Positions 37,757 to 39,837 of a stretch of 39,837 nucleotides of DNA are shown here, one piece after another. The number at the start of each line of letters is the position of its first letter. The stretch's first letter is position 1. The notes below the pieces were generated by a model. That model ran no database searches. It was given only the letters and a program-made list of their open reading frames with translations, and had not been told where the DNA came from. Source of the stretch: Curvivirga aplysinae (GTDB lineage: Bacteria > Pseudomonadota > Alphaproteobacteria > UBA8366 > Aestuariispiraceae); the NCBI RefSeq assembly GCF_009711445.1, contig NZ_SMMC01000199.1:1-39837 (forward strand). The letters are read 5' to 3'. The position numbers and the translations under genes were made by a program.

Positions 37757-38554
37757 ATGGAACTTTTTATTGCAAAAATCGCATCCTCTGTGTTGGCCGT
37801 GCTCGCTTTATCCTTCATAGCAGAACGCGTTAGCCCACGTGCAGGCGGCATCATGGCGGGCTATCCGCTTGGCACCGCTATTGCCCTATTTTTCATTGGC
37901 TTAGAGAACGGGTTAGAATTTGCTACCGACGCCGCCCTTTACACCCTACCGGGTTTTGTCGCCGCGATGATGTTAGCCGCAGGATATTTTGTTGGACTAA
38001 AAACAGCTCTTAAACCTAGAGTTTTAATTTCAACCATCGTTGCCATGGGTGCCTTTGGCATAACATCCTTTCTATTAAAATTACCAAGTTATAACATCTA
38101 TATTGCGGTATTCATTCCTATGATTGCCATACCAGTTTTTACCTTTGCCTTTCGCCGCATAGAAAATACGAGAGTAGGCCGTCCGGTTAAAACCACCGCA
38201 ACTATCCTGCTAATCCGCGCCACAGCTGCCGCCGCGATGGTCCTGATCATCACTGGTGTTGCCTCAGCAATTGGTCCTGTCTGGTCCGGCTTATTAGCTG
38301 CATTCCCTGTCAGCATGGTTCCATTTCTCATAATGATGCACCTAACCTATGGGGAGAACCAAGCGTTAACAATCATCAAAAACTATCCTGCAGGATTGGG
38401 CGCCCTGGTTGTTTATACGCTTACAGTTTACCTATGCTATAAATCACTTGGAGTTGCCATGGGCACCCTGCTGTCTTTTGCGACAGCTACAGTTTATCTG
38501 ATTATGTATGCAAGTATCCTAAAATCAAAAGAAGTAAGGGCGGCTAATATGTAA
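37757..38554 (+). CDS. uncharacterised inner-membrane protein with an internal duplication
   Basis: 265 aa, with about eight or nine hydrophobic helices and short loops. Two segments look related: SPRAGGIMAGYPLGTAIALF (26-45) and IGPVWSGLLAAFPVSMVPFL (173-192), each a small-residue helix break with a Gly-x2-Ala/Gly-x-Pro core followed by a long helix. This suggests an inverted or tandem repeat like small transporters. I do not recognise the family; GlpM-like proteins have similar motifs but I am not sure. It starts 14 bases after nudC. Confidence 0.7.
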   Translation: MELFIAKIASSVLAVLALSFIAERVSPRAGGIMAGYPLGTAIALFFIGLENGLEFATDAALYTLPGFVAAMMLAAGYFVGLKTALKPRVLISTIVAMGAFGITSFLLKLPSYNIYIAVFIPMIAIPVFTFAFRRIENTRVGRPVKTTATILLIRATAAAAMVLIITGVASAIGPVWSGLLAAFPVSMVPFLIMMHLTYGENQALTIIKNYPAGLGALVVYTLTVYLCYKSLGVAMGTLLSFATATVYLIMYASILKSKEVRAANM

Positions 38555-38563
38555 CCGCCCTTA
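38535..38563. terminator. stem-loop at the end of the nudC operon
   Basis: TAAGGGCGG (38535-38543) and CCGCCCTTA (38555-38563) form a perfect 9-bp stem whose loop contains the TAA stop of the membrane-protein gene (38552-38554). T runs are poor on both sides, but it lies between convergent genes and probably terminates or insulates both. Confidence 0.6.
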
Positions 38564-38573
38564 TTCAAAATAT

Positions 38574-39728
38574 TTACTTCTCCAAGCTACGTTTTTGGAA
38601 GGTACCTAATATCTTAACTTTGCTGGTGAAGAACTGCAATTCTTCAAACGCTCTGTCCACAGCCTTATCAGCGGGATGGCCCTCAATCTCAGCATAGAAA
38701 CGTGCCGTCCCCGTATCAGCAATTGAAATATAGCTTTCAAGCTTAATAAAGTTAACGCCATTGGTTGCAAAACCACCCATCGATTTATACAAAGCTGCAG
38801 GAATACTGCGTACTTGAAAGACAAAGCTTGTTAAACAAGGGCCTGAACGCGGATCAGGCTCAATGCGTGTCCGTGACATCACGATAAAACGAGTTACATT
38901 TCCAATTTTATCTTCTACGCGATTACGTAATATTTCCAAATCATATGTTTCTGCGGCAAGACTACTCGCAATTGCGCCAATCGTTGGGTCATTTAATTCG
39001 GCAATCTCACGCGCGGCCCCAGCAGTATCCGCATGCTTCACAGGATCAATTTTCAACTCTCGTAAGGTGTTACGACATTGTGCCAAAGCTTGCGTGTGAC
39101 TGCGCACTTCTTTTAAAGACTGCAAGTCAGCGCCTTTTGGCGCCAAAATATTGTGATGTACGGGCTGAAAATGCTCCCCAATAATATAAAGACTAGATTC
39201 TGGAAGCAGATGATGAATATCAGCAACCCGGCCACCCAATGAATTCTCAATCGGGATCATGGCCAAACCAGCCCTACCGGTTTCTACAGCTTCAAAAGCA
39301 TCCTCAAAACTTGGGCAAGACATTGGCTCCATATCTGGAAAGGCTTCACGACACGCCAAGTGAGAATAAGCGCCGGGCACGCCTTGATAGGCGATCACGG
39401 GATTTTCTTCTGATGGATGCTTGAACATTATTGTCTCCGTTTTTTGAAAAGATGCACTATAGAAGCTTTCAGCTTCTGGCTGATAATATTGTGTTGAAAC
39501 AGACGAAGCAGCAGCCGCTTCCGTTTGTGGCTTTGGAACGTCACCAAACATAAGCCATTCCACCGAAACATCTAATTCCCTTGCCAAGGCTTCGAGATGA
39601 TCTCGCTTGGGTTCACGATGTCCTGCTTCCCACCTATTTAATGTAGAATGAGAAACACCAATCTTTTCAGCTAAATCATGTTGACTTAACCGACGTTTTT
39701 TACGAGATTGCTTTATTCTTTGCTTCAT
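38574..39728 (-). CDS. pheA: XRE helix-turn-helix / prephenate dehydratase fusion
   Basis: 384 aa. Residues 1-65 are an XRE-type DNA-binding domain: KKRRLSQHDLAEKIGVSHSTLNRWEAGHREP, then ALARELDVSVEWLM. An Ala/Ser/Tyr-rich linker (about 66-100) leads to a complete prephenate dehydratase: IAYQGVPGAYSHLA, IPIENSLGGRV, the TRF motif in NVTRFIVMS, and a C-terminal ACT domain with SIPAALYKSMGGFATNGVNFIKLESY. PheA converts prephenate to phenylpyruvate; the ACT domain senses phenylalanine. Met101 (ATG 39428) has GGAG 6 bases upstream and would give PheA alone at the normal 284 aa, while the 39728 start has no Shine-Dalgarno. Both forms are possible. Confidence 0.88.
   Translation of the reverse strand: MKQRIKQSRKKRRLSQHDLAEKIGVSHSTLNRWEAGHREPKRDHLEALARELDVSVEWLMFGDVPKPQTEAAAASSVSTQYYQPEAESFYSASFQKTETIMFKHPSEENPVIAYQGVPGAYSHLACREAFPDMEPMSCPSFEDAFEAVETGRAGLAMIPIENSLGGRVADIHHLLPESSLYIIGEHFQPVHHNILAPKGADLQSLKEVRSHTQALAQCRNTLRELKIDPVKHADTAGAAREIAELNDPTIGAIASSLAAETYDLEILRNRVEDKIGNVTRFIVMSRTRIEPDPRSGPCLTSFVFQVRSIPAALYKSMGGFATNGVNFIKLESYISIADTGTARFYAEIEGHPADKAVDRAFEELQFFTSKVKILGTFQKRSLEK
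39428..39438 (-). promoter_or_regulatory. internal ribosome binding site for stand-alone PheA
   Basis: On the minus strand GGAG (39438-39435), a spacer ACAATA and ATG (39428-39426). It is a better initiation site than that of the upstream start. Translation from here gives 284 residues, the usual length of alphaproteobacterial PheA, with nothing missing at its N-terminus. Confidence 0.65.
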
Positions 39729-39736
39729 AGATCAAT

Positions 39737-39777
39737 TTTGTGCAATTATTAATATATTTGTGCAAAATATGCACAAA
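39737..39777. promoter_or_regulatory. candidate operator and promoter of the XRE-PheA gene
   Basis: TTTGTGCA occurs at 39737-39744 and 39757-39764, and its exact reverse complement TGCACAAA at 39770-39777. The last two make a perfect 8-bp dyad with a 5-base spacer; the first two are direct repeats 20 bases apart, near two helical turns. On the minus strand TTGTGC (39776-39771), 16 bases, and TATTAA (39754-39749) form a plausible promoter, so the dyad sits in the spacer and the third half-site near the start point. This layout fits repression by a dimeric HTH protein. Confidence 0.6.
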
Positions 39778-39837
39778 ATAATTTTGATGCAAGAAATTTT
39801 TTGCCATAAACGCAATTATTCGCATTAATTCAAAAAA

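Noticed and set aside
38574-39728. XRE-PheA fusion as a sequencing or assembly artefact
   Set aside because: The frame is open throughout, the linker is typical of flexible linkers, and the HTH half has its own operator-like upstream region.

Overview
The window looks like the chromosome of an AT-rich alphaproteobacterium, probably marine and Rhodospirillales/Kiloniellales-like (my inference from gene content; no search was run). Supporting signs are the dnaX-ybaB-recR cluster, a Suv3-like helicase followed by an S4 protein, an alpha-type PheA, an alpha-type nucleotide-sugar dehydrogenase, B12-dependent methylmalonyl-CoA mutase, and chemotaxis/c-di-GMP signalling genes. Nearly all the sequence is coding. 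I see no phage, insertion sequence, CRISPR array or tRNA.

Layout: 131-3647 (+) methylmalonyl-CoA mutase, then a cytochrome b561/YceI pair. 3694-6015: a divergent pair of polysaccharide membrane proteins (O-antigen ligase-like and flippase-like). 6075-8253: a periplasmic cyclophilin, a PolB-type exonuclease and a lone receiver protein. 8279-13666 (-): glycosyltransferase, Suv3-like helicase, S4 protein, TerB and VOC proteins. 13667-15920 (+): leuA preceded by a long leader that encodes an 18-residue leucine-rich peptide. 16063-17415 (+): a soluble globin-type chemoreceptor whose proximal haem histidine is replaced by Gln. 17421-26530 (-): hotdog thioesterase, alpha-methylacyl-CoA racemase, and a signalling block (CheB, CheR, triple-receiver hybrid kinase, REC-PAS-GGDEF-EAL). 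26789-28258 (-): def-fmt, with rmuC divergent. 29907-35049 (-): DUF4139 protein, amidotransferase, recR, ybaB, dnaX. 35162-36657 (-): nucleotide-sugar dehydrogenase and the SRP RNA gene. 36837-38554 (+): nudC and a membrane protein. 38574-39728 (-): a protein joining an XRE-type helix-turn-helix domain to prephenate dehydratase.

The two most interesting items are amino-acid biosynthesis control systems. The leuA leader has the hallmarks of ribosome-mediated attenuation: seven Leu codons in an 18-codon ORF, with a possible leaderless start. The last gene fuses a DNA-binding domain to a complete PheA enzyme. Its promoter carries three copies of an 8-base half-site, two of them forming a dyad between a predicted -35 and -10, and a good Shine-Dalgarno lies just before an internal ATG that would yield PheA alone. 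This suggests an enzyme that may regulate its own gene and be made in two forms.

Other points: an island of CheB/CheR with a hybrid kinase but no CheA or CheW; several perfect dyads in promoter regions (7668-7705, 17873-17888, 26631-26650); and convergent gene ends whose stop codons lie in or against hairpins.
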